Shown here: positions 1 through 10,405 of the stretch, piece after piece
Position numbering within the stretch: position 1 is the first letter of the stretch
How the letters are laid out: the number at the start of each line of letters is the position of its first letter
Source: Synaphobranchus kaupii
Lineage: Eukaryota; Chordata; Actinopteri; Anguilliformes; Synaphobranchidae
DNA: 64,000 bases
Reading direction: 5' to 3'
Assembly: GCA_029718625.1 (NCBI GenBank)
Contig: CM056376.1
Span: forward strand, 117,668,906 to 117,732,905
Program-made: the position numbers and the translations under genes
The notes under the pieces: generated by a model
Seen by the model: only the letters and a program-made list of their open reading frames with translations
The model's database searches: none
What the model was told of the DNA's origin: nothing

Positions 1-400
1 ATCCGCACTCTTCCATACTATTGAGTAGGCTTGTTGAGTAGACAGGACGAGAAAGTAGTTAAGCAGGCGAAATTTTCTCTAAATGTAGTGTACTTAAAAC
101 CCCCGTATGTTATACATACTTCTGAGTATATTAGGGAGCATACTTTTCAAGAAGTACAAAAACTATTTTGTCTCATAAATATGACGCGCAGCTTCGTTTT
201 AAAAAATGAGGCGCAGCTTCGCTGACGTGACAACCCGTTACATGGCCGTGCATGGGTGGGACGTCCTACGACACTTTCCCAGTTCAGTTAGAAAATAGTT
301 ATATATTTTTGTGCATACTGCATGTCGCATATTATACAGTACACATTAAATGGCACACATCTGCCAGTACATAGGATGCAGTAGATAGGGCTCAGATGCA
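1..400 (+). mobile_element. Interspersed MITE-like repeat, family 1, copy 1
   Basis: This stretch is closely similar to 8660-9045 (same strand) and to 9930-10405 (reverse strand). Shared landmarks include CTTCCATACTATT near one end, a segment ending in GCGCAGCTTCG, and paired GTACA-rich stretches. In the copy at 9930-10405 both ends carry inverted CATACTA-type sequence, suggesting a short-TIR DNA element. No coding capacity is visible. The left edge is cut by the window. Confidence 0.6.
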
Positions 401-419
401 GATACAGTCCCCTTCTCTC

Positions 420-1015
420 TCACTAAACCCCTGCAGCAAATACAGAACCAAACTGCATGACTTACAATGTACAATCTTTCCAAACATGCTCATATCACAC
501 CCCTCCTCACTTGACTGGCTGCCTGTTACTGCTCACATTATGTTTAAAACCTTGGTATCAGGGGAGCGAATGTAATGGCTCCTCCAATTAATATTCACAC
601 CCTTAAACCCCGGCTAGATCCCTCTGTTCTGAGATCTCAGGTTGGCTGGATAACCCCCCCCCCCCGCCCCACCTTCCTCCCAGTTATGCCTGTACTGCCC
701 CCCAGTGGTGGAACAAACTTACCAGAGTCATTGTTCATCTATAGACAGCCTGAAAACCCAACTTTTCACACTGGTTCCCATCTCACCCCATATCACTCCC
801 ACCTTTTATACTAAATCAGGTTGTCATATTTTCCCTCTTGGTTAGCATAGTTAGCTTGCACTGGTGCTTTAGTGATGTTGGATCTTTAAATACCATCTGG
901 GAATATTGTTAGCCAGGTCTGGCACTATTGCTCATTTTAATGAGGTAAAAGCACGTATATGATTATATAAGTCACTCTGGGTAAGAGCATTCAGCTAAAT
1001 GAACGCCATGTAATG
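420..1015 (+). mobile_element. Decayed L2/CR1-like LINE 3' end
   Basis: The stretch CTTGACTGGCTGCCTGTTAC near 512 reads as the 'LDWLPVT' segment found at the C-terminus of many fish LINE reverse transcriptases. It is followed by a decayed 3' UTR and a tail resembling the common fish LINE/SINE tail (CTAAATGAACGCCATGTAATG near 994-1014). No open frame remains. The family assignment is from recognition, not from a database search. Confidence 0.5.
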
Positions 1016-1239
1016 CTGCATAACTAAGCTGCTGTGTGTGCAACTGAGTATGTGTAAAAGTGCTTGTGTAACTATGTTTGTGTGTGTAACAGATGTCTGG
1101 CATAGTCGGAGTAACCAAATGTGCATGTTCGTGTTCAACGGTGATTGTGTAACAGTTTGTGTCCGTGTGTAAGTGTATGTGTAAGCGTGTGTGTAACAGT
1201 GTTTGCATTCTGGGCATTAGAGTGACATTGAACCCCCAG

Positions 1240-1313
1240 AGAAAGGTGCACATCTCTTCAAAGGGAGAGAGGGAGAGGAAGATGAGCAGGATGTGGTACA
1301 AGAGTGTAGGCTG
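1240..1313 (+). CDS. Candidate additional upstream exon of ApoL-like gene 1
   Basis: A CCCCCAG acceptor before 1240 and a GTACGT donor at 1314 bound a 74-nt exon that ends in phase 0. This matches the phase-0 exon at 1441. The frame reads a 24-residue acidic peptide (KGAHLFKGREGEEDEQ...). It is an extra candidate, supported only by splice signals and phase. Confidence 0.25.
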
Positions 1314-1440
1314 GTACGTCTCTTCATCCATCTGCTTCAAATACTAGCTCATTGCATCTTTCCATCCTCAGTCCATTATTTCTGTTCCTCCTCTTCCCTG
1401 CTTGCTCCACACATTCTCAACCCTCTTCTTTGTGTTTCAG

Positions 1441-4400
1441 CAGACACAAAAGAGAGGGAAGAAATTCAGCTTCCTGCAGCACAGAGATTCAAAGGCAGCT
1501 GAATTACCTGAGACTACAGATGGGGCTACCTGCAGCAACTATTCCCTGTCTGAGGCAGCAGAGGTACTGCATGCTGAGCCACACCCATTGAATTACTCAC
1601 GCGCTGAGCCACACACATTGAATTACTCACGCGCTGAGCCACACACATTGAATTACTCACGCGCTGAGCCACACACATTGAATTACTCACGCGCTGAGCC
1701 ACACCCATTGAATTACTCACGCGCTGAGCCACACACATTGAATTACTCACGCGCTGAGCCACACACATTGAATTACTCACGCGCTGAGCCACACACATTG
1801 AATTACTCACGCGCTGAGCCACGCACATTGAATTACTCACGCGCTGAGCCACGCCCATTGAATTACTCACGCGCTGAGCCACGCCCATTGAATTACTCAC
1901 ACGCTGAGCCACACCCATTGAATTACTCACACGCTGAGCCACACCCATTGAATTACTCACACGCTGAGCCACACCCATTGAATTACTCACACGCTGAGCC
2001 ACACCCATTGAATTACTCACACGCTGAGCCACACCCATTGAATTACTCACGCGCTGAGCCACACCCATTGAATTACTCACACGCTGAGCCACACCCATTG
2101 AATTACTCACACGCTGAGCCACACCCATTGAATTACTCACGCTGAGCCACACCCATTGAATTACTCACGCGCTGAGCCACACACATTGAATTACTCACGC
2201 GCTGAGCCACACACATTGAATTACTCACGCGCTGAGCCACACACATTGAATTACTCACGCGCTGAGCCACGCACATTGAATTACTCACGCGCTGAGCCAC
2301 GCCCATTGAATTACTCACGCGCTGAGCCACGCCCATTGAATTACTCACACGCTGAGCCACACCCATTGAATTACTCACGCGCTGAGCCACACCCATTGAA
2401 TTACTCACACGCTGAGCCACACCCATTGAATTACTCACACGCTGAGCCACACCCATTGAATTACTCACACGCTGAGCCACACCCATTGAATTACTCACGC
2501 GCTGAGCCACACCCATTGAATTACTCACACGCTGAGCCACACCCATTGAATTACTCACACGCTGAGCCACACCCATTGAATTACTCACGCTGAGCCACAC
2601 CCATTGAATTACTCACGCGCTGAGCCACACACATTGAATTACTCACGCGCTGAGCCACACCCATTGAATTACTCACGCGCTGAGCCACACACATTGAATT
2701 ACTCACGCGCTGAGCCACACCCATTGAATTACTCACGTGCTGAGCCACACCCATTGAATTACTCACACGCTGAGCCACACCCATTGAATTACTCACACGC
2801 TGAGCCACACACATTGAATTACTCACGCGCTGAGCCACACACATTGACCAGCTCACACTCCACAGACATTGCGTTTTTTAGTTCTCTAGACGTTTTTTGT
2901 GTAGAAGCTTCTGCTTACTCAACAGGCACCTGTCTAACCAACTCTGTGCAGAGAAACCAGGCAAAACCAGATCTGCTACATTGTGCTTTAGGAGAATAAC
3001 AAAGCTGAAATGGGTCCATTCCGAGCAGAATAGCCATTTGATACTTTTAAAATAATTTGAAAATAAAATAATAACATAGGAATCCCCCTCTCTCTCCCCT
3101 GCTCCCTTTCTCTCCCAGGCAGAGTGGCTGGCTGCTCAGAGGGATGATAATCTGATTGGTGGAGAAAAGATAGAGGAAATGGGAGACGTGGAGGATGGGG
3201 TCAGTGGTTTACACCTAAAGCATGCTGGGAATTCACACGCCTTATCCTAACTCTGCATTCCTCTGAGAACCTGTTTTAGCTGCACAGCTCAAGATCAACA
3301 CGCACACCTGGGCTGCATTCGGATCCAATTTAACACATTCCCTTCCCTTGCTCTCTTCCCTCGAGTGGGCTATCTTTTAATGAAATTTGTGACATGCAGC
3401 AAGAAAAACTTGCTCTGCAAGGGAGGATAGACCAGAAACAAACCAAAACGGAATTGAACTGCCCTCACAAACGGTATAGGAAGAGCTACCAACGTGATTG
3501 CATTGTGGGAATACCCTTCTTGCTGGAAGCTTGCATTCCACCCTTGGTAGAATGGAGGATAAATGAGGGAGTGAGGGAATTTAATTGCTCCCTCCCCTTT
3601 CTTAAACTGGAACTTGGTGTGGCTGGATTCACCTCCTGAAGCACGGGAAGGGAACAACAGGAATAAAACATAAAATTCTGATCCGAATGCAGCCCAGGGG
3701 AAAGCACAACTTCCTTCCAGGACAGTAGATTATAAACATTATGAATGGTATATTATAAATGCTAGTAGACAGGAGATTATATTGTTCATACTGTATATAA
3801 TCTACTGTCCATAGAATTTATAATAATGTTCATACTGTTTATAATTACTGTATGAACAGTAGATTATAAATACTATGGACAGTAGATTATAAACAGATTA
3901 TAAATGCTATGGAGAGTAGATTATAAACAGTATGAACAGTAGATTATAAACAGTATGAGCAGTAGATTATGAACCGTAGATTATAAACAGTATGAGCAGT
4001 AGATTATGAACCGTAGATTATAAATGCTATGGACAGTAGATTATAAACAGTATGAACAGTAGATTATAAATGCTATGGACAGTAGATTATAAACAGTAGA
4101 TTATAAATGCTATGGACAGTAGATTATAAACCATATGAACAGTAGATTATAAATGCTATGGACAGTAGATTATAAACAGTAGATTATAAATGCTATGGAG
4201 AGTAGATTATAAACAGTATGAACAGTAGATTATAAATGCTATGGCCAGTAGATTGTAAACAGTGTGAACAGTAGATTATAAATGCTATGGAGAGTAGATT
4301 ATGAACAGTAGATTGTAAATGCTATGGACAGTAGATTATAAACAGTAGATTATAAATGCTATGGAGAGTAGATTGTAAACAGTATGAACAGTAGATTATA

Positions 4401-5544
4401 AATGCTATGGACAGTAGATTATAAATAGTATATGAACAGTAGATTATAAATGCTATGGACAGTAGATTATAAACTGTGTGAACAGTAGATTATAAACCAT
4501 ATGAACAGTAGATTATAAACCATATGAACAGTAGATTATAAACCATATGAACAGTAGATTATAAACAGTATGAACAGTAGATTATGAACAGTATGAACAG
4601 TAGATTATAAATGCTATGGAGAGTAGATTTCAAATCGGAAAGAAAAAAAAACGTGTCAATGTACAAATATTAATGAATCAAGTTAGTCACGCATAGCCTA
4701 CAAAGCATTGTCTAAGTCATTCATTAAAACCTGCAAATACTAGGCCTGCTGTTAAAAGTTACCAAACAATTGCCTATCGTCTGCTCACACTTATTAAACT
4801 AGGTCTATTCCAAAGCAATGCTACCAAATCTTTCTTAAATTATTTAATGTACTTTGGCCCTGTGTTTTTTCATTTTACCATTGTACTTGAATTCTGTGTG
4901 GTTACATGAGGTAAGAATGTACAGAATTTAATGTTTTTAAGGGCTGAGAGTCCATTCTAGTTATTTCTGTATGAAACCCTGAAAAGTGGCAAACTCTCTG
5001 TGCTGTATAGGTATATAATAAATAATAATATGGGGTATGCCACCCGTCAAGTGCCCCATATTATTATTTATTATATACCTATACAGCACAGAGAGTTTGC
5101 CACTTTTCAGGGTTTCATACAGAAATAACTAGAATGGACTCTCAGCCCTTAAAAACATTAAATTCTGTAGATTCTTACCTCATACCAATGCTATGGACGG
5201 TACATTATAAATGCTATTAATGGTCATAAACAGCAAATTAGGGTTCACTAACACAGTCCTGGAGGACACCAGAATATGCTGGGTTTGTCCCAACTGCAAT
5301 TTTAATTACTTTTAATTGGACCCTTTTCATGTTTAATGATGATTACCATGATAATGCCACATAATATGAGAGGGAAGAAAATGGACAGAGAGAGGGAGAT
5401 GGAGAGAGAGGGAGAAACGGACAGAGAGAGACTTATAACTGTTTCCACTGCAGGATACTGACAGCCTGATGGAGTGGTGGAACACAGTGGAACGTGAGTC
5501 AAATACACGTAAACAGTGACACACCCATACACACACGCACACAT

Positions 5545-5594
<50 letters not shown>

Positions 5595-6595
5595 TCTCAA
5601 TCACTCACTAATATACACACACTCTCTTATACACACAAACACAGAAATAGATGGTGCTCCCACAGAGTGTAATGCTCGTCTCTCCTCAGAGTGGGATGAG
5701 CTGCCATCAGATGATGAAGATTTGACTGGAGAGGGGGAGGTGATGTAAGTCCTGTTTCACATACATGTTGCCAAAGCAAATCAGATGGAAAAAAATTTAA
5801 ATGTGCATTGTTGTACATTAAAACGGAAGACTTTTCTCTCAGGGATCTGACGGTGTTGGCTGAGAAGGTGCAGAAGGGCATTCACGTCTTTAACAAGGTC
5901 TTCATGGAGCAGGCAGAGTGTCTTTTGCAGCACATCATTGATCTCAACACCATCTCTGAAAACATCATTGAGTTCCACAGGAAAGCCAAGAAGACCTCAA
6001 TCACAGGCGGCACCACCAGCGCTGTGGGCGGAGCGGCGGCCATCGCCGGCCTAGCCCTTGCCCCCTTCACTCTAGGGGTGTCTCTGATCATCACAGCGGT
6101 GGGGATAGGTGTGGCCACCGCGGGGGGGGCTCACCTCTGCCTCTGCCACCATCTCCGACTCCGTGAACAGCTCCCACGAACGGAAGAAGGTTGAGCGGAT
6201 TGTTGAGGACTACCAGTCCAAGATGGCCGACATCAACAAGTGCCTGTGTTATGTGCAGCAGGGCCTGGAGAAGATCCTGGCCTATAACCTGCTGAAGATG
6301 AACTCGGTGGGGGGGCCAGGACCCTGGGCTCAGCAGGGCGGTGCAGATGGCCAGCGAGGCCAGTGGTACGAGCGAGCGGGCAGTGCAGATCAGCAGACAG
6401 ACTAATGCTGTGCTAAAGGTCCTGTTCCAGGGCATAGACGACTACTACATGGACACAGACTCCCGTGAGGTGAAGAAAAGCTGCAAGACGGAGTTCGCTG
6501 TCGAGATCCGGCATGTTGCAGTACGGCTGCACGAGGCACTGGTGGAGCTGAACTGCATCCGAGAGGAGCTGCAGGACACAGTCTATAACCTCTGA
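1441..6595 (+). CDS. ApoL-like gene 1 (partial; last exon frameshifted)
   Basis: The exon model is 1441-1563, 3119-3199, 5454-5493, 5690-5744 and 5843-6595, all with AG acceptors and GT donors and with phases that join. The 40-nt exon reads DTDSLMEWWNTVE. It matches the 40-nt exon of gene 2 (33204-33243), giving the WWxTVE signature before the ApoL domain. The last exon carries the ApoL core: an amphipathic helix (LAEKVQKGIHVFNKVF), a Gly/Ala-rich hydrophobic hairpin, GLTSASA, and a C-terminal helical segment ending at a stop at 6593-6595. ApoL proteins associate with intracellular membranes and lipids. The frame shifts twice, at an 8-G run (6122-6129) and a 7-G run (6309-6315). Removing one G from each restores alignment with gene 2, leaving about 349 residues in these exons. 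The cause could be assembly error or true decay. The 5' end lies upstream or is unresolved. Confidence 0.8.
1566..2846 (+). repeat. 30-bp minisatellite with 448-bp higher-order period
   Basis: About 42 units of 30 bp (each contains AATTACTCAC then CTGAGCCACAC) begin directly after the exon ending at 1563. Two 28-bp units, at 2131-2158 and 2579-2606, lack a GC dinucleotide and are exactly 448 bp apart. The order of variant units between them is nearly repeated, showing a second level of tandem duplication. Because 30 is a multiple of 3, the array is open in several frames (for example NYSRAEPHTL). Confidence 0.95.
2847..3118 (+). other. Intron sequence between minisatellite and exon 3119
   Basis: This is AT-rich unique-looking intron that ends in a strong pyrimidine tract (CCCCTCTCTCTCCCCTGCTC) before the acceptor at 3117-3118. 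I see no other feature. Confidence 0.5.
3307..3698. mobile_element. MITE-like element with terminal inverted repeats
   Basis: The left end CCTGGGCTGCATTCGGATC is matched in reverse complement at 3679-3697. The body of about 390 bp has further short inverted segments (TTCCCTTCCC near 3340 against GGGAAGGGAA near 3645) and no coding potential. No target duplication is obvious. Confidence 0.65.
3720..4629 (+). repeat. AT-rich 23-bp minisatellite
   Basis: Roughly 36 units of about 23 bp alternate between two variants, both containing AGTAGATTATAAA and followed by either CAGTATGA or TGCTATGG. Related units reappear at 5185-5240, after the segment containing the hairpin, suggesting that segment inserted into the array. 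Confidence 0.9.
4906..5183. repeat. Near-perfect hairpin: 130-bp arms, 18-bp spacer
   Basis: Positions 4906-5035 are the reverse complement of 5054-5183 with only one mismatch noticed (GAATGTAC against GAATCTAC). The centre is GTATGCCACCCGTCAAGT-like. The arms hold no coding frame. Such a structure could be a snap-back MITE or an inverted duplication artefact. Confidence 0.9.
5360..5592. repeat. Purine-rich stretch and (CA)n run flanking a small exon
   Basis: A GAGA-rich stretch (5371-5430) and a (CA)n run (about 5530-5585) flank the 40-nt coding exon at 5454-5493. Open frames through the CA run are low-complexity shadows. Confidence 0.85.
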
Positions 6596-7910
6596 ACTCA
6601 CTTTCCCACAGTTCTCTTCTGTACTCACTTCCCCACTATCCTCTTCACTCACATCCCAAATATCCTCTTCAGTACTTTCCCACAATCCTCTCCTACACCA
6701 ACTTCACAAAATATTCTCTTCTGTACTCACTTTCCCACAATCTGCTTCTGCACTCACTTTCCCACAATCATCTGAAGTCTGTTCAGTATGCTTGGAAAGT
6801 ATGAGATCAAGGTCTGTGGAGAATAGTCCCTGTCTATTTATTTATACCATTACCCAAGACACTGCAATACACACATATATAGTACAGCACTAATATATAA
6901 TGATATTTGAGACGGGGGGTGTTTATGATCGTGTAACGTTGCTTATCAGTGGATAAAATTAACTAATGAAAGCCAGCAGACCCTCCAGCACACCCTCTGT
7001 ACTGGAATAGAGACAGAAAGTGCATCGCGCTATGCATTGAATTCTGCAATCCTACTGTTGCTGCTGCATTGCTATACGTGGCACATTTACTGCAAGCAGC
7101 CTTTTAACAGGACCTAGCCACTGGTGCATATTGCCCCAGTTTTCCGCTGTTTTTTTAAATCGCTATTTTCTGTCATATCGGGGAGAAGTGTAGAGGCTAT
7201 TTCTTCTATGGCTGGATGACTTGGCAAAGGGGTTCAGGGTAGTCCGCTGAGTCCACGGATGACAAAAAAATAACCAGCTAAACTCCTGAATGACTGGCCA
7301 GCTAATTCTAACATGTTTTACTGTAAATCGCATCACTCTATTGTGGTAAAACCAAGTGGGAAACCCATTAGATTAATCTGAATGTCCATGGGATCCACAG
7401 TGCTGCTTCTTGACCTTCAGTTAATGTGATATGTGAATGAGATGCATGGAGATTGAAGTGTGTGCCTGCAAGCACAGAACACTGCCACCAGATGGTGATG
7501 TGCAGTTTAAAGTTCCAAAGATTGTGTCTGTACTCCATACTGAGAGGCACAAATAACAGATGTATAAATACAGTACATCTCTATATGTCTAAATTGGAGC
7601 AGAAGCCCCAATCTCTGGCTTACTTTGCACTTTCACTGGGGGGAGGGGGAAACAGGGCTGCTCTTTCCTTCTATGATTTTTGAGAATCTCTAACAGATTA
7701 AACATGTCTCATTTGTGTGTTTAGTTTTTGCTCTATGAAATTAATGAATTAAATGTGTGCAATATTGATTAAAGTAAATGTAACCTGATATTAAATGTGT
7801 TATTATGTTCATGCTCAATATTCCATTTATAAATGTTTGGAATAGAAAAGAATGCACTGTACCATTTTTTCTGTCAATTGTAAATTGAGAGCAATTGATT
7901 CATGCCATTT
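6596..7910 (+). other. 3' flank of ApoL gene 1
   Basis: Positions 6596-6790 hold a degenerate tandem repeat of about 35 bp (CTCACTTTCCCACAA type) directly after the stop codon, probably 3' UTR. An ATTAAA at 7697-7702 is a weak candidate polyadenylation signal. The rest is AT-rich with no recognised element. Confidence 0.4.
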
Positions 7911-7914
7911 TACA

Positions 7915-8640
7915 TCTAGCTGAACAATTTCTGGATCCAATTCAGTTTGCCTATACAGTCAAGTATAGGATGTGTTAACTCTATTTGACCTTTTACATAA
8001 ACTTAGATATTAGTATATAAACATCTTAAATCATAGCAGGTTATTGTTTATTGACTTTACAATCTGCCTTTAACACAATTCAGCCTCATTTTGCTGGTTG
8101 ATAAACTCATCTATACCTTTGGAATTGATTCTTGTTTAGTTGGCTGGATCCCTGACTTTTTGACCAACAGCACCCAGAGAGTGACGGTAAATGGGCACTT
8201 GTCAGAGAGAAGTTGTCTTCATCTACAGGATCTCCTCAGGGCTCCTCTACATGCTCTACAAAGATGACTATAGGAGCCAATATGAGAACCACTAAAAAAT
8301 TTTAGATTTGCAGATGATTCTGTCATTGTCAGTATTTTAGACGAGAATGAGACGTGTCATGGTCCTGTTGTAAATGACTTTGTTGACTGATGTGACGAGA
8401 CCTTAAAATGGAATCTATGAAAAACAAAGGAAATTGCATTGATTTTAGATGCAATCCTTCTGTCCCTCAAAGCACTATTATCAAGGGTAATGCAGATGGT
8501 GCAAACCTACAAATACTTGGGAACTGTAACAGGTGTTACAAATACATTCCACACTGGCCCGTTATGTATGCTATGGTTAATGAGTGAGTTTGTGTGTGTG
8601 AATGTTTTATCTATGTATTACTCATGTTGAATTCTGAGTG
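7915..8640 (+). mobile_element. Decayed LINE reverse transcriptase fragment (Rex1/L2-like)
   Basis: Broken frames read motifs of a fish LINE reverse transcriptase in order: a FIDF.ICL..N-type motif A near 8052, LVWL-type and TAPRE-like stretches near 8140-8185, a decayed SSGLL...LYKDDYRSQYEN block near 8230-8290, and LQMILSLSVF in place of FADDSVIVS near 8305-8335. Many stops and indels make it nonfunctional. Assignment is by recognition. Confidence 0.65.
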
Positions 8641-8659
8641 CCATGCAGACCTAGGCAGA

Positions 8660-9045
8660 ATCAGCTGTCTTCCACATTATTGAGAAAGCAAAATTTTCTC
8701 TAAATGTAGTATACTTAAAACCCCTGGATGATATACTCACTTCCGGGGTTTTGCTGAGTATATTCTTGAACGTATTTTTTCAAGTATGCATAAAATGCAT
8801 AAATATGACACGCAGCATCGTTTTAAAAATGAGGTGCCGCTTCACTTACATTTTCCTTCAATAACAACAAAAACAGGTGACATGGCCATGCAAGAGTGAG
8901 ACTTCTTACAACACTTCCACAGTATGGTTGGAAAATAGTATATTTTTTGCATACTGTACATCGAATACTAAACAGTACACAATAAGCAGTGCACAGCTGC
9001 TAGTACACAAGAGACAGGACGCAGTAGATTGGGTTCTGATTCTGA
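8660..9045 (+). mobile_element. Interspersed MITE-like repeat, family 1, copy 2
   Basis: Same order of landmarks as copy 1 at 1-400 (AAATTTTCTCTAAATGTAGT, then a ...GACACGCAGCATCGTTTTAAAAATGAGG-type segment, then GTACA-rich end). It is more diverged, with an intact segment around 8855-8880 that copy 1 lacks. Confidence 0.65.
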
Positions 9046-9059
9046 TATTCTAACCTAGG

Positions 9060-9325
9060 ACCTCATGGTACTAGTTCCCTGTGTTTTCCTGTCATAGTTT
9101 ATAATAGTATTTAGAATAGAAGTGTAGTATAGCTGATTTACCCACAGCTTACTGTGAACTACAGTCAACGTTCATTACTAGGGATAGCTGCTACATTATG
9201 GGAAGGATGTGCTTTGTCTTGTCTGTTCTGTAGTGATCTTGATGACATCTCTGTATGCACTTATTGTACGTTGCTTTGGATAAAAACGTCTGCTAAATGA
9301 ATGTAATGTAATGTAATGATTCGGT
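9060..9325 (+). mobile_element. LINE/SINE 3' tail remnant
   Basis: The stretch ends with TTGCTTTGGATAAAAACGTC followed by TGCTAAATGAATGTAATGTA and short ATG(T)A repeats. This is the characteristic tail of many fish L2-like LINEs and their SINEs. No frame remains. Confidence 0.6.
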
Positions 9326-9334
9326 CACTGCCAA

Positions 9335-9605
9335 TATTGAGTCCACTTCGTCAAAAAACTTTTGAGTGCATGGGTGACTTTTTCTCACAAACTCTTGTAC
9401 CATAGATATGCATATACGCTCTGTCTTGTACATTTTTACTTCCCAAAATTGTTGGATGAGTGCACAGTTCTGTGGATGAGTGCGCTCCTGAATTCCCTCA
9501 ACAAAAGCCTGGAAATAAGGGGTTCATCCTGGTAATTTAAGTGCCCCCATTTGTGAGAAAAAGTCGCCTACTCAAAAGCTTTTTGACGAAGTGGACTCAA
9601 ATATG
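9335..9605. mobile_element. MITE-like element with about 30-bp inverted ends
   Basis: TTGAGTCCACTTCGTCAAAA at the left is matched in reverse complement by TTTTGACGAAGTGGACTCAA at the right. The match continues inward through ACTTTTGAGT and GACTTTTTCTCACAAA. The body is about 270 bp and noncoding. Confidence 0.75.
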
Positions 9606-9639
9606 CACCCTCAAAAGGGTGTAGGGATCGTATTCGGAC

Positions 9640-9735
9640 ACGGCCTCAGTCTGTCCATGCGCAGATGTAAAGACCCCTCAATCTGGACATGCGCAGATGT
9701 AAAGACCCCCCAGTCTGCACATGCACAGATGCAAA
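9640..9735 (+). repeat. Short tandem repeat, three units of about 33 bp
   Basis: Three copies of a unit containing CATGCGCAGATGTAAAGACC follow each other, the last one diverged. Confidence 0.7.
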
Positions 9736-9929
9736 CACCATATAAACATAATTATTTGTTTGTGAAGTGGGTTCATTCCAAACGCTTATTTTATCCATCC
9801 TCGTATCCTCACTCTGACAATGGGGCGGGGGCAAGTTTACAGCAACAACCAAAAAAAACGTGATCTAGAGTGTAGTTACCCTTTAAGGGTTTTCTCCGGT
9901 CTATGGGCTCAACTGACTCTGGGTCTCCC

Positions 9930-10405
9930 CTACCTGCATAGCCTACGGTTTACTGCATATTGTTTAGTAGGCTACGCAGCATGCAGTATGCAAAAACTAT
10001 CCTCCATACTACTATCAGTGCTGAATGACTCGGGCTGCGTCCTACTGTGCCCTGTCTCCTGCGTACAGTGCACTGGCAGAAGTGTGCTGTTTAATGTGCA
10101 CTGTGTAGCGTGCAGTCCGCGAAAAATATCCGCCATGTCACATGTTGTTTTTGTTGTCATTGAAGGAAAACGTCAGCGAAGCTGCGCCTCATTTTTTTTA
10201 AACAAAGCTTCACGTCATATTTATGCGACCAAAATGTTTGTGTACTTCTTGAAGTGTACTCCAGAATGTACTCAACGAAAGCCCGAAAGTAAGTGTATCA
10301 TACGGGGGCTTAAAGTATACTATATTTAGAGAAAATTTCGCCTACTTAACCACTTTTTCGCCTCAACAAGCCTACCTAAGTAATAGTATGGAAGGGTGCT
10401 GATTT
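9930..10405 (-). mobile_element. Interspersed MITE-like repeat, family 1, copy 3 (inverted)
   Basis: This is the reverse complement of the copies at 1-400 and 8660-9045. It is the most complete copy: CCTCCATACTACTATCAG near the left and TAATAGTATGGAAGG near the right form short imperfect inverted ends. The open frame crossing it is not a gene. Confidence 0.65.

Noticed and set aside
1566..2846. CRISPR-like regular repeats
   Set aside because: Units are directly adjacent without unique spacers, and the context is eukaryotic introns. This is a minisatellite.
6109..6405. Programmed frameshifting in ApoL gene 1
   Set aside because: Two shifts would be needed at plain G runs with no slippery heptamer or visible downstream structure, and the homologous exon in gene 2 has neither. 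Sequencing error or decay is simpler.
9820..10329. A 169-codon + strand frame as a gene
   Set aside because: It covers the inverted copy of MITE family 1 and shows no protein family features or splice context.
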